Source: Sorex araneus
Lineage: Eukaryota > Chordata > Mammalia > Eulipotyphla > Soricidae
Assembly: GCF_027595985.1 (NCBI RefSeq)
Contig: NC_073307.1
Coordinates: 37,204,234-37,268,233, forward strand
Length of the DNA stretch: 64,000 bases
Reading direction: 5' to 3'
Made by a program: the position numbers and the translations under genes. Below are positions 13,450 through 25,745 of this stretch, piece after piece (the stretch's first letter is position 1; the number at the start of each line of letters is the position of its first letter). The notes beneath the pieces were generated by a model. The model ran no database searches. It was given only the letters and a program-made list of their open reading frames with translations, and was not told where the DNA came from.

Positions 13450-13953
13450 TAGAGATGGCTGTTAACAATGTTTTATTTCCTTTATACAAAAAAGTAGAAA
13501 TGACAGAAAAAACACTCTTGACAGAAAACAATACCACCAACCTGGTCTCACTGAGACCCTGAGCCCAAATTACCCATGTTATTGGGAAAGGGAAGTTCAG
13601 ACAACACTAGAGAACATTCATGCAAAGGCTGGCATACAAAATGGCATCAGAGGCTGGTGAAGGTCTTGTGGGTAGGTTGAGTGAATCCGATCTTTAAAAA
13701 CATATGAAAGACATTAAAAAACATAAGCCAAATCATGCTTTTAAACAGCATCTCTTTAAAAACAAGTTATATATATACAAATAGCACCCCAAAATGTGTG
13801 TTATATAGTCTGCTACTATAAATTTAAGGCATCCTAATATTCTGCTGTTCTGCTGGTGAGGTTTTGTTCTCATGGTTCTATTTCCACAGAAGATGGTCTG
13901 GAAGGTTCCAAGGGTGCCCAAAGGGCAGCAAAGGGAGACAATAAAAAAGTGAT
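13450..13953 (-). other. SNCAIP: SNCAIP 3' untranslated region
   Basis: About 500 bases of T-rich minus-strand sequence downstream of both possible stops, free of recognised repeats, ending shortly after an AATAAA signal. The exact cleavage site is not visible; about 13450-13460 is expected from signal spacing. Confidence 0.8.
13472..13477 (-). terminator. SNCAIP: Polyadenylation signal of SNCAIP
   Basis: AATAAA on the minus strand (plus 'ttttatttcc'), context aaggAAATAAAACATTG, about 480 bases after the longer-frame stop. It is the first canonical hexamer in a plausible position after exon 10. Confidence 0.82.
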
Positions 13954-14038
13954 TTACAGGAAGAGTTCTTTTGACTCTGGCTCAGCAATGTGCTTTATGC
14001 TGTAGGATTTCTTCATTTTTCTATTGATGTCATTATGC
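13954..14038 (-). CDS. SNCAIP: Synphilin-1 exon 10, coding part (two alternative frames)
   Basis: Excellent acceptor (ctcttctgtttag) before GCATAATGACATC. Spliced from exon 9 (phase 0) it gives GCA TAA, one Ala and stop (14035-14033), recreating the human Lys-Ala-Ala terminus. Spliced from exon 9A (phase 2) it completes Arg and reads HNDINRKMKKSYSIKHIAEP then ESKELFL before TAA at 13956-13954. So one terminal exon supports two C-termini, consistent with published synphilin-1A having a distinct C-terminus through exon 9A. The longer frame is basic and protein-like. The canonical assignment is strong; use of the second frame is inference. Confidence 0.92.
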
Positions 14039-14401
14039 CTAAACAGAAGAGAAACCACAAGGCCAAAATTAGATAAAATTATGGTTAAGTTACAAGACAA
14101 CGCCGCTCAACAGCTCGCCCCAAAATGGAAATTATCCTCACAAAAACCCACACGAAGAACACTTCATTCCAGTGGGCAAATTATTCCCTTTTCATATAAA
14201 CCGCTCTTTAAACAATAAAAGCAACAGTCATGTAATAACACACACCAAGTGAACACTTTTTAATTCTACTCTGAAAGTGATTTCCAAATCATTCTGATTG
14301 GAATCCAGGCCCACTTCTATAGGCAACTGAATTTTCATTAGAGTCAAACTGGAAAAGAAATATGCATGGTTGGTCAGATAAAATTAGATATGTAGATTTT
14401 G

Positions 14402-14556
14402 TTTGGGGGCCATACCAGTGTCAGGGTTTACTCCCAGCTCTTTTCTCAGGGATCAATCCTTGTGCATTCAGGGGACAATATGGATGTCAGCGATTGAACC
14501 CGTCTGCCACATGCAAGGCAAGTACCCTACCTGCTGAACTATTGCTCTGGCCCAAT
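14402..14556 (-). repeat. Shrew tRNA-derived SINE, minus strand
   Basis: Plus reading: 'gggggccataccagtgtcag', 'ggtttactcccagctctttt', 'gcgattgaacccgtctgcca', 'catgcaaggcaagtacccta', 'gaactattgctctggcccaa'. It lies 360 bases upstream of exon 10 in intron 9. Confidence 0.88.
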
Positions 14557-15414
14557 ATGGAGATTTTGTTGCCATAGATTCCCTTTTATATCTCATCAGT
14601 TGGGAGTCTTAGAAGTTTTAAAAAGAATGTCTTTTTGTTGGGCTGTAATTACTGTGTAAGAAGCATGTTAGAACCACAAGTAGGTAAATCTATGTATGAG
14701 AATAAAAAGAAACTAGGGAATAGAAGTGTTATCTCCCACTCACTACTTGATATTTAGGAAATATGTGGAGGGAAATATAAACTCAAGTCCTTAAACAGCT
14801 TTTTTAGGGCATTTCCTATGGGAGAAATGCAATTATTTTCACGAGATGTTAGTTGTACATTGGGTGTAAAACCTCCCAGAGAGAACCTACCTCTTAAGGT
14901 GAACAAGCCCACATATTAGTTAATTCCATCTTGTGCAGCATGACATAAATAAACTGTTTCTGGAAACAGTTCTCATTAGCATGAAAATATATTTAGATGA
15001 AGGAGAACCCTAAGACAGGTTTTATAGCTCTCAAATTATGTGTTTACAAAGACCCTATAGTCTAGTTTCAAAATAGAGATTAGCTAGTAAATGTTGGGAT
15101 CATTAAATCACCGTATTTATATGGTGATTATAATTATAAAAGTTGTAATTCTTTTTTATCTATTTATCTAAATAGGACATGAATTTTTATACACAAAAGG
15201 AAAGAAAGTAAAAGAAAAATGACATATGGAATGAACTCAGAATAGGAGAAAAAGCAGAACCATAAGCCTAAAGTCAAAGAATTCAATACACCAATTTGTA
15301 CTTCACTGATGTATGTACAAAAAAATGTCCTCTGAAAATGAGAGAGAGGACTGTGTGTATACTGTACATTAGAAGATTATTCAAATTTCTTTTGGAAATT
15401 TTGATTTGTACACT

Positions 15415-15670
15415 AGGACAAGAACTATAGCACAGTCAGTAGGGCGTTTGCCTTGCACGTGGCTAACCTGGGTTCGATTCCTCTGGCCCTCTCAGAGAGC
15501 CCGGCAAGCTACCAAGAGTATCCCGCCCACATAGCAGAGTCTGGCAAACTACCCATGGAGTGTTTGATATGCCAAAAACAGTAACAAGTCTGACAATGGA
15601 GTTGTTACTGGTGCCCGCTTGAGCAAATAAATCAATGAACAACTGGACGACAGTGCTACAGTGCTACTCT
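15415..15670 (+). mobile_element. Chimeric SINE: tRNA head + RTE leader + RTE 3' tail
   Basis: A tRNA-SINE head, 'agaactatagcacagtcagt', 'gggcgtttgccttgcacgtg', B box 'aacctgggttcgattcctct', is followed not by the usual SINE body but by the RTE leader: 'ggcaagctaccaagagtatc', 'ccgcccacatagcagagtct', 'tgatatgccaaaaacagtaa'. The RTE terminus follows: 'ttgttactggtgcccgcttg', 'atcaatgaacaactggacga' and tail 'cagtgctacagtgctac'. A Pol III head on an RTE tail predicts mobilisation by the RTE reverse transcriptase. Confidence 0.92.
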
Positions 15671-16339
15671 AGATTATCTGTTAAATTTCAGACAACTAGG
15701 TGACTCCCCCTCTCCCAGTGAGATAAATAAATATTTCTCCTAATGAGAGAAAGAAATACTGGAAATTTCTTTCCAAATGGCAGGAGCCAGGGTGCCTGTG
15801 AGTTCAGCTCAAGTGGGGTGGAAGTGATGGGACTAAGTAAACACACTGCAGATTAAGTGTAATACAAATGGTTCTCATACTATCCCCAGCAGTTTGATTC
15901 ACTGATTTTGTTTGTTTGTTTTAAACTGGAAACCAGGGTTTTCTGATCTTAAAAACTCTATCGGTCTAGATAGAAGTCCTACAAATACTTACAATAAGAA
16001 AATTTCTCAACAAAAGTACTCCATCCATGGGAAACAATGTCTATTGGTCACAAAACCTTACCCAAAGATCCAGGCCTTCAATTCAACTTTAGTTCTTGTT
16101 CTTAAATATGAAAACATTGGGAATCAATAACCCTTTCATGAAAGTGCTGCTATAAAAGACAATTATTTAAAAGTTCAGAGAATTTGGAACATAAGTGAAT
16201 GGATAGAATATATGAAGGTGAGAAGAACTTTAAGAAACCACAAAGATGATTGGTGATGAAATGTTGAATGTAATCAATTAATGTTAACAACTTTATGAAA
16301 ATAAAATTGGGAATAAAAGAAACAACAAAGAAAAGAAAA

Positions 16340-17765
16340 CTGATAAAATATTTGCCTGTGAAAATTTATTTCATAAGTAATTAATCTTTATACTATGTGA
16401 TCTATAAGCACCTGTTAGAAACCAATAAGAAGACCATAATCTCAATAAAAATAAAATGAAGACATGTAGTACATGCATTGAGAAAAAACTAGGCAGAATA
16501 TTCCAAGATCTGGACCTCAAAGGTGTCTTCAGTGATAACAATGCCACCAGTAAAGGTGACAGAATCAAAAATAAACAAGTGGTAATCAAATGGGACTACA
16601 TCAAATTAAAGAGTTTCTGCATGGCAAAATAAACATGAGCTAACAACTAAAAGACATCTAACCAATTGGGAGAAAATATTTGTGGGCATCTGATACATCA
16701 GATAAAGGATTGATAAAAAGTACTCAAAAAGATCAGTGGTGAAAAAGCCAAAACCCCATCAAAAATGGGGAGAGGAAATGAACAAGGACTTCTGTAAGGA
16801 AGAGCAAGAGGTAGTCAACAGACACATGAAAAAATGCTTACTATAATTTATTATTAGAGAAATCCAAATTAAGACAACAGTGAGATACTATTTCACACCA
16901 GTGATAATGGCACGTATCAAAAATCCTAGGAATAATCTGTGTTGGCGTGAATGTGGTGAAAAAGGAACCCTCAGCCATTGTTGAGGAAGGTTGACTAGTT
17001 CAACCCCTATGAAAAACAGTATGGAGAGTTATCAGTAAACTTAAAATTGAGCTGCCCTACAATCCAGGAATTCCACTTTGGGGTATTTATCCCTTGGATA
17101 GAAAAACATTCACTTAAAAGGCCATATGCATACTACAATTCATTGCAGCACTAAGCTAAGATTTTTAACTAACCTAGATGTTCAGGAGTAGATAAGTAGA
17201 TCATGAAGATGTGGTATATACACACAATGGAATACTATGCAGTAGTAAGGAATGATGAAATCATGCAATTTGTTGCAGCATGGATGGGACTGGAAGATAT
17301 TATGTTAAATAATGTGAGCCAGAAGAAGGAAAAACATGGGATGATACCACTTATATGTGGTATTTAGAGTAACTGGATGTGGAAGTGCAATGGTTTAAAG
17401 GGGGTATGCCTAGATCACCCTTGGCCCCAGAGTTTCAGGCAGAAGAAGGAAAGAAGCAGAGTGAAGGGGAAGGAAAGAGAGATGAAAAGCAAGGGGGACA
17501 GGGGTCAAGGGGACTCAGATACACTGGTGTTGTTAAGGAATGATAGAGCTAAGTATCCAAAGCACAGAGTCAACAACACTGAAATTTCGGGACCCAAACT
17601 TTAATAACCAGAGTAAAAGTGCCTGTGAAAATGGCTGGCTGGAGCGGGGGTGGGGGTGGGGTAGGAAAGGGATCTAGAAACAGGTGGAGGGAAGTTGACA
17701 CTGGTGGCAGGTTTGGTCATGGAACACTGTCAAAAACCCAACCTTCTAATCACAGTGCTTTAATA
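16340..17765 (+). mobile_element. L1 LINE 3' part, old and diverged
   Basis: Degenerate ORF2 C-terminal sequence on plus: 'aaatgggactacatcaaatt' and 'gtttctgcatggcaaaataa' (KWDYIKLKSFCMAK-like), 'gacacatgaaaaaatgctta', 'cctcagccattgttgaggaa', 'acacacaatggaatactatg' and 'catggatgggactggaagat'. A G-rich 3' UTR follows (17640-17700). No long frame survives. Much more diverged than the L1 copies at 2.4, 41 and 55 kb. Confidence 0.88.
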
Positions 17766-18095
17766 AAATGATATTTTGAAAATATAAAATGTACAGTACA
17801 TAAATACAATAAAATAATATCATGTGACTATGTAAAAGAGTAAAGTTTTCTTTATACCACTACATGATGAATTCCTACATGTTAAATGGGAGCGGAAACT
17901 GCAAAATAAACCATATGCATAATATGACAGTTTTAATCTAAAAAGGAAAGATTAAAATATAATTTGTGATTTTCAGTAAAAAATTTAAGTAGGATTTGCA
18001 TATATAATACCATAAAGGAATGAAGAGAAAATCAACCAAAATGTTATTGGAAATTAGTGCCTTTGTGAAGAGAAACTTAAAAAAAAAATCAACTG

Positions 18096-18256
18096 AATAG
18101 TGTGGAAGAGACAGTATAGCAGGTAGCTGCTTGCCTTGCAAGAGGCTTACCTGGATTCGATCCCTGTCCCTCAGACTCACTAGGGGTGATCCCTGTGTAC
18201 AGAGAAAGGAGTAAACTCTGAGAACTTCGGAGAATGGGAAACCCTAAAAACAACAT
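18096..18256 (+). repeat. Shrew tRNA-derived SINE
   Basis: 'gtggaagagacagtatagca', 'gcttgccttgcaagaggctt', B box 'acctggattcgatccctgtc', 'aggggtgatccctgtgtaca' and an A-rich end. Confidence 0.85.
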
Positions 18257-19606
18257 TAACAGACTAGAAGGAGTGGGAGGTAATGTTCAGTACTATCCTA
18301 GAAAGTGGAACTAAAATGCAAAAAGTTTTTGTGACAGAAACATTAGAAAATCTAAAAATTAGTTCACTGTGTCCAACATGACAATAACAGAATTTTTAGA
18401 AAAGCTGAAGAGAAATTGGAGAGTAGAATTTTTTTCAAACAAATTTTACAAAAACATTTCCCAGAATTGAAACATATAAAATTTCAGACAGAAAAAAAGT
18501 CTGCTGAGTACCAGATCCCAAGAACAAAAATGGAATCATAGCAAAGCATCAAGAAATCAAATAATTTGGGGGAAAATTTAAAAAGTCACAGAAGCTTCCA
18601 AGGGATTAGGAATTAGAATAGATCTTCCCAACAGACAAATTAGAAGCAAAGGGAAATTAAAAAGAATGTGTTCCTAATTCTAGAGAGAACATACTTTTTC
18701 ACCTAAAATTATATACCCAGCCAAACATTCCTAATCTAGTAGGAAGGCAAATTGAAGACACTTTTAGATTGGCAAGGCTTCAAAAAATTTATCACCTCTT
18801 CACATCGTTTGGATAGTGCATGTGTTTGCCATGGGAAAAAAGTATTTAGGAAATTGGGTTCTACACAGGAGAAAATCAAAAGCAACTCCAAGAATAATCA
18901 GATGAGAAATACAGGGTGATAGCAGTGGGAAAAAGGAAAAAAGGATGTCTCAAGAACGAATGGAACTTGGCATTTTTTCTGAGTGCATTGAAAGCAGATT
19001 TCTGTCTCTCCAGCAGTTTTTAGATATGAATTGTGAGCCAAGACATGAAAAATATTATTTCCAGGGAAAATTTAAAATTATATAATAAAGTAAATGTAAT
19101 CTAGTATGCCCCATGGAGACACTGTGATTAATATTTAGATAGCTACAATAGAAATAAACATTCCACACTGACTTTACCCCCCAAAACGAAAGAACTCTAC
19201 CAACAGTAGGAAGAGGGAAAAGTGTGTGTGTTTGTGCACGTATGTGTATATGTGTGTTGGGTTAGGGGGGTAGTGTTGCATACTTTAAATAAAGTTACAC
19301 AATTTTAACTCATTGTGAAGAATTAAGAATTTGAAGCTAATTGATTAGGTACAAATCTTTTCATCATAATTTATTACCACCAGAACTGTGTGATTTCGGA
19401 ACAATTCATCATCTCTCTTTACCCGGTTTCTAATGTTCAAAATTTGACTAATTGAAGTATATACCACACTGGGTCATTGAGAGGGAGAAAACAGTTATTA
19501 TGCATAAAATCCCTGTTCTATTTTTGGCACACCATAAGCACCATTAGCTATCACTTTTATCTTTGATACTGAGATACCAAAATACAGATATCCTAAGTTG
19601 AAAACT

Positions 19607-19645
<39 letters not shown>
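19607..19645. repeat. (TG)n microsatellite
   Basis: Continuous GT/TG run of about 19 units in intron 9. Confidence 0.98.
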
Positions 19646-19648
<3 letters not shown>

Positions 19649-19679
19649 AGGGCATATTATTTTGAAAAACAGAATGTTT

Positions 19680-19830
19680 AGAGCTGGATATATAGTACAG
19701 GGTAGTAAGGACTTTACACTGCCATGGTTGACCCCCGTTCAATTCTGGCACTTCATATGGACCTCCATCACTGCTGGAAGTGATCCCTGAGCACATACCT
19801 TCCTGGCTCCCTCCCCATCCCAAATACAGA
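19680..19830 (+). repeat. Shrew tRNA-derived SINE
   Basis: 'agagctggatatatagtaca', 'ggttgacccccgttcaattc', 'ggcacttcatatggacctcc', 'gaagtgatccctgagcacat'. Diverged, next to a (TG)n tract. Confidence 0.75.
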
Positions 19831-20472
19831 ATGTTAGCAAAGACATCTGAAAGAAAAGCAAATGGCTGATTCAGAAGGGAGAGGAATAAGAGAATGGGAG
19901 AGGTTGGACAAGGGGAGAGATTTTATTAGGATGTTGGAATTATTATGAGTCCCCAGGGCATTTTATTCCTGAATTAAATTAAAAAATTTAAAATCATTAA
20001 AATGAAGGCTTATATTATAGTCTAATTACATCATTAAGACTTTGATAGAATATTTCTGCCTTTATAGAAAGGGTGTTGTGGTCAAAAAGCCTAAAAAAGA
20101 ACACTTTCTGGAACACCAAACCCAGTATGATTAGAGCTGAATCCACACAGAGCAAAATGTTAATTTGAGGCATTTATCTGACAAGTATCAGGATAATCCA
20201 AGCCTGCCTCCATGAACCCTTCAATTACCTTGTCCCAAATCACCAGAATTCAAAGGAACCAATGTGTCTGGGTAATTCTGGCAGGAATTATTCAGATAAT
20301 TTCCCATCCCTTGATTTCACTTTTGGATAGGAACTTACATTCTGAGTGACCAAAATTGGACTGGAGAAAGGTTTAAATTTAAAATCAGTTTTGCAAGAAC
20401 TGTAACTTGCTGACTCCATATCTAGGCACAGATTCCTGGTCTCCAGAGGACATGGTGATCAGATAACCGATG

Positions 20473-20507
20473 ACTAGGAGGATTAGTCCAGGCCTAATCC
20501 TCCTAGT
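20473..20507. repeat. Inverted repeat, 14-bp perfect arms
   Basis: Arm 20473-20486 (actaggaggattag), loop tccaggc, arm 20494-20507, exact reverse complement. It lies in intron 9; function unknown. Confidence 0.9.
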
Positions 20508-23019
20508 GTGCATGTGCTCCATTTCCACTGACAGACCAACACGGAGACTTGGCTGCATCTGTGATCTCTTTCACAGCTTTATTAAGAACATGTCCATAAA
20601 TCTCACTTACTAAAACATGGGACTTGGGGTCAAAGTATTAAAACATAAAAGTCCCCAACAAATGCACTGGTGGTAGGTGGGTGGGTGGATGGGTCTGTGA
20701 TCAGAGACTTAGGTATGTTCAAATAATTTACTCTTTGTGTGAGATGACAGGCTCCATCCCTTGTTTATTATTTTATCTTTATCTTTTCCCCTCATCTTTC
20801 CTCTTTTTGTTCTTTCTCTATTCAAATCCAGACCAGGTGCTAGCTGGGGTATAAATGAGAATCTGAGAGGCCATGAAGGGCCACCACTGGTAGCATCTCT
20901 AGGGCTCTCACCTTACTCCAATTGCATCCTTTACAAATTCTTTTTGGTGCAATTTGTGCTGGCACATTGTATGCCTAAAACAACCACTTTATGAACAACT
21001 CTGTAAATCACAGTGCTTTTATTAATATATTTTAACAATTCTCTCTGGATTAGGAAGCCCCTGAATAAATGGACCAAGCACAACAAAGTAGCTAAGAGTT
21101 GAAAGACATTGTTGAATGGGGGTACACTGGAAATCCTACCGATGTGACCTTCAAGAAGGTAGACATTGGCACTGTCCCCACACAACATGGGGAAGAAAAT
21201 CTAAGCAACTGGGTTGAGTAGCCTGGCTGAAGTCACTGAGTTGGGTTGACTGCATCTCTAACTCATTTCTGGAAATCTCCAGTCCATCGTTGTCCATCAT
21301 TGAGTCTTTTGAAGACTCATCTTAGGAAGTTTATTGAAGATCCTGCTCCTTAAAGGCAACTTAGAAGCAAAGAGCCTGTGACGTTGTGACTAACCGAATA
21401 TGTACCCCCTATTCCAAACTGAATCCTGTTGGAGTGAGTCCAGGAAGGTGTAGGTGGAGATTGAGATGTTAGTTTTCTGGCTACCAGAAACCAAGGCAAG
21501 AAAATGCAGTGTGGATTTCAAGGGGTTGACTTAGGTTCTATGGCATTGCATCTTTTCAACATTGTTTCTGGCTATGCAGGGGGTCACATATTCATTTCCT
21601 GCCCCTCTGTGGTCCAGTTCTAATAGAGAACATGGGTCTGAGTTGTATTACCTTCTCCTAGTCTCAATCCACCCAACTTTATTACAAAACTCTTTTTCTG
21701 TCTTTCTGTGGAAGGACAGGTTTTAGCCTTTCCCCAGAAAGTGGAGGACCTTTGGGGGAAAGAAACCCCCTCGTCAATCACCTTGGAATATCAGATAGCT
21801 TTTACGAAAAGTATAGTACATTGTGCTTAGACACAGGATCTGACTTTTATAAACAATTCCCTGCAGTGTGGGGATTTCTCAATATATGATTCTATTCTGC
21901 CACCACCAAAGACACTGCAAAACTGGATAATTTCCATGGTAGGATATTAACTGTGGGGTATTATTTGGAGAAATGATGCATAATGGAGGTGTCCTCCCTT
22001 TTGCTTCAGTGTGAAGCAGGATTTCTCTTAGAAATTATTTGGAACCCACAGAAATCAGAGGCGCATGTGGTAGAGAGAGGACTTGGCAGGGACCAGAGAA
22101 GCCCTGGGAAAGAACACAGGAAGGGTGGAGTCAGAGAGGCTCCAGGGATTTCAGGAGTACAGGGCAGTGCCCCAGGTGCCTGGGATCAACTCCTGCTGGT
22201 TGAATATGTGGTTTGTAGCTAGAATATCAGAAATGAAGAGATAAGACTAAACTCTGTGGCCCTTAGGGAGACATGTGCATATCCATAGTGAAACCAAATA
22301 CACTTTTGTTAAAGCACTTTGATCATCCTATCTGAGCTGACACCAGCAGGACTCAGGAGGCACCGGATCTTTTCAATCCACACACCCATAGCCAGTGAAG
22401 TGGCACTCCTAGAACTGCATCATGATGTAATAATGATACCCCAAGACTCCTTAAAAATAAGATGAGTGAAGTACGCAGCTAAGGTGCGAGAGTCAAACCC
22501 TTCTGATTCTAGGAAGATATGGCTGTCCTGGTGACTCCAGAGAAAAGACAGAATGATTCAGCGACAGGTGAGGGAAAGGGTCTGCTCAGTAGGGAGAGTC
22601 CCCTTTAGCATGAAGCCCACAGTTTCCTTCTGATAATGGAGAAATTATCCACTAGGGTTTAGCACACATCATTCTTGGGAAAGAGATCACTCAGGGTCTC
22701 AATCCTACTTTCCCATGCTCACTTCTCATTTTTTTTTTCTGTGTGGTATCCTGACAATAAGGACAAAAGTGTATGTGCTTGAGTGGGGGTGGTGTGCCTC
22801 GATCTTTCATTGGGCCTAAAGATGAACATCACCCCTCACATCATCTTGAGTCAAACATACTCCCTCTCTTTGAAGTGGCTGTTGATGAACCTTGAAATCT
22901 GTACAAAACATGAGACTAGCTCTTGGCTCTGGATGTAAAATCCCAGTGTGGTAAATGCCTTGGCAGTAAAACCCACACTAATGATGTTTATTGTTAATGT
23001 CTTTTTTTCTTTTTTACTC

Positions 23020-23165
23020 TGAACCTGGCAGAATTCAACCCCTAGGCTGGCAATGCTGGGGAGCAATCAAGCCATACTTAGCAGTACTGGGGGTCTGAGT
23101 ACCAGGGCCACTCAATGAGTTATGTTATGTCAAGGATCAAACTCAGGGCCTTGTACATGCTGGTG
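23020..23165 (-). repeat. Possible worn tRNA-derived SINE, minus strand
   Basis: 'caaggatcaaactcagggcc' and 'ttgtacatgctggtg' resemble a reversed B box and head; 'gcagtactgggggtctgagt' could be the body. Weak. Confidence 0.4.
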
Positions 23166-24151
23166 TCTTTTAAAGGAATCTCTCATATTGATACGTAGGA
23201 TTCGGGGTTTCCTATTGCTAAGCATACAGCAGCACTGTGGGTCTAGGGGTTAATGACCTCTGTTTATCAGTGAGTGAAATCAATGCTCACTTGATGTCTC
23301 GCAGATTTCAGACAGACTTAAACTTTGGGAAATAAATGTCTTATTGGCATTTTAAAACAAGTAATTGCAAACATTCCCTGGGAGCTGTAATAACTCAAAA
23401 CTGAACTTGTCCTTTATAAGAAAAAGTAAAGAATAAATCTGCTTGTTATAAACAAAGTCATCCTCGGCTGTTGAAATGCACTGGGAAAGCTGTTCAAAGA
23501 AATGAAGTCGAATCTAATTTTAAAGGGCATTGAAAAGAAATTTAGCTTCTTTGCTATCAAGCTGTGACCAATTTAGAGAAATAAATAGCAAACAGAACTC
23601 CCTCAAAGAGCTGACATTCTTAACATGTATTTATTGCCCCTATTTTTCTTCTACCAGGAAAAATAAAAATTTCTTAGAAACTCCACTGTGATTCCAGTGT
23701 TTTTCTAGAGTGGGTGTCTATTGCCCTGACTCTGTCTCCAAGGCAGTGCAGGTCTGACCATGCAGGGGTAGAATGTTGGGGCCACTTCCAAATCAATGAC
23801 TGCCATTGGGTTCCAATTTTAGGTAAGTGACCCCAAGCCATTACTACAATCTGAAAGGAGCCCTCTGACCTCCAAGCCAATTCTAAGGCTAAGACTAAAA
23901 GCAGTGTGATGAAGGAACACTTGGATTCCTTCCTTTCAGTGGAATCACAGAGGATAATGAAGCAGGAGTTAAAATCAATTTTATTTTGTTCCATGCCCAA
24001 ATTTTCAATACTGGTTTCGGTTCCTTTATCAACACCGGTATACAATGACTGTTGGTGTATAAATATTCTTATTATAAATAATGACTTTGCCTAGTGGTCT
24101 GTGAAATATTTCTCCTGCTTCCAATGGTCTTCAGGTATATAAAGGTTGATC

Positions 24152-24300
24152 TTGGGGCTGAGGAGATGGTACAGAGATTAAGGCACATGTCTTACACACA
24201 CTGACTCCAGTTCAATCCCCAGCACCAAATAGTCCCATGAACATTGCCAAGTGTGACCCTGGAGTAAAGCAGGAAAGGCCCAGAGAAACATTGGCACCAA
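24152..24300 (+). repeat. Shrew tRNA-derived SINE, diverged
   Basis: 'ggggctgaggagatggtaca', 'tgactccagttcaatcccca', 'aatagtcccatgaacattgc', 'caagtgtgaccctggagtaa'. Old plus-strand copy. Confidence 0.78.
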
Positions 24301-24540
24301 GTAGCACCTCACCTTCAAGACCTCACATTGTACAATTGGCCTAGTTGGTCATAAATAACCAGAGTGGGGCCAGATCTCTTGAGTGCCATGTGAGAAACCT
24401 GCTCCTTCCGTCCCCCTCCCCCCCAAAAACCCAATATATAAACAGATGGATCTAAGGCTCCTCTTTAGTATGAATCAATAAGAACTTTCACTATTTCACC
24501 AGACTAAACTATGAAACAGAATAAATTATGATAAAGCAGA

Positions 24541-25100
24541 GTCTCTTGCCCGCACGCCTGGCTGTCTTCCCCGGGGCCCCTCGGAGGGGATGGGCTCCAG
24601 CTTCCCTCCCCACCCCGAGCAGAGCTCCCGGTGGCCGAAGACCACCGGAACCTAGCTACAGCCATGCTGGAGGCTCCTCTCTACATGTTCGGACAGGCCT
24701 CATGCATGAAGGTACCAGCAGAGGAACCCAGGTTCTGTGTAATCCCATCAACGCCCAACATCCAGAGAGAGACTTAAAAGCAAGCTCTCAGAAGCAAAGT
24801 GGCTGCGCAATATCTTTAGCCTACTTCTCCCTCTGGGAGAAACTGACAATCTTCTGAGAGTTTCCTGCCCCCATGGGACAGCCTTGCAAGCTTCCCATGG
24901 TGTATTCATATGCTAAATCCAGTAACAAGCTGGATCTCATTCCCCTGACCCTGAAGAGCCCCCAGTGCAACATCGTTGGGAGGACCGAGTCGAGTCGAGA
25001 TAGACTTTTAAGATCTCAGGGAAAGGACGTATTAAGATGTTACTGAACCCACCCGAGAAATCGGTGGTTAACGGGATATTGTGATTGATTGATTGTGAAA
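24541..25100 (+). mobile_element. ORF-deleted RTE derivative (copy 1)
   Basis: Aligns by eye over its length with copy 3: 'gtctcttgcccgcacgcctg', 'gctacagccatgctggaggc', 'cctcatgcatgaaggtacca', 'cttgcaagcttcccatggtg', 'attcatatgctaaatccagt'. It ends 'gtattaagatgttactgaac', 'ccgagaaatcggtggttaac' and 'gatattgtgattgattgatt', a mutated RTE 3' end. Target-site duplications are not clear, so its ends are approximate and it is probably older. Confidence 0.8.
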
Positions 25101-25180
25101 GCTTATTGATAAGGCCTGGAGGGAAGTGGTCAGGCGCTATATGGGATATTTTTGTTGTTTCTGCTTACTACTAAAGTTAA

Positions 25181-25621
25181 CCCTGGCAGCCAACCTCCAC
25201 TACCCAACTGCCGCCATGCTTTAGGCCACTTTCCACATGCTTGGGCCGAGCCTCACTCATGAGTGAACATATTCCTGGACTCTATGACACATCATAAGAC
25301 ACTCCCTACCAATTTTCCATAAAATCATAGAGGTATATATATACATATGTATATATATAGCTTGCAAGCTACCGAGAGTATCCTGCCCACACGGTAGAGC
25401 CTGGCAACACCCCGTGGCGTATTCGATATGCCAAAAGCAGTAACAATAACAGGTCTCATTCCATTGGCCCTTAAAGAGCTTCCAATTGTTGGGAAAGATG
25501 AGTGAGGAGAGGCTGCTAAATAGGCTGCTAAAATCTCAGGGCTGGGACAAATGGAGACGTTACTGGTGCCCACTTGAGTAAATCGAAGAACAACGGCATG
25601 ACAGTGATACAGTGATAGTGA
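25181..25621 (+). mobile_element. ORF-deleted RTE derivative with target-site duplication (copy 2)
   Basis: Begins at the leader repeat: 'cagccaacctccactaccca', 'gccatgctttaggccacttt', 'gcctcactcatgagtgaaca', 'gacacatcataagacactcc', matching 35.6-35.9 kb reversed. After an AT-rich patch (25333-25362) it continues 'gcaagctaccgagagtatcc' and 'cgtattcgatatgccaaaag', then joins 'acaaatggagacgttactgg' and the tail 'gacagtgatacagtgatagt'. The perfect 12-base repeat tactaaagttaa flanks it at 25169-25180 and 25622-25633. The entire coding region is missing. Confidence 0.93.
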
Positions 25622-25671
25622 TACTAAAGTTAATTAATCTGATGGATTCAAACAGCCTCTTGAACTGAAGC

Positions 25672-25745
25672 AAAATGCCAAGGGATATGGCTCACATACC
25701 TTGCATATGTGAGGCCCCAGGTTTAATCCCCAGCATGGCAAAAAC
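25672..25745 (+). repeat. tRNA-derived SINE head fragment
   Basis: 'aaatgccaagggatatggct', 'cataccttgcatatgtgagg', B box 'aggtttaatccccagcatgg', followed by an A/C-rich tail. It lacks the usual body. Confidence 0.6.

Noticed and set aside
24528..24857. 109-codon plus-strand ORF, Pro/Arg-rich.
   Set aside because: It lies in a GC-rich RTE derivative, begins in flanking DNA and is not shared with copy 3.
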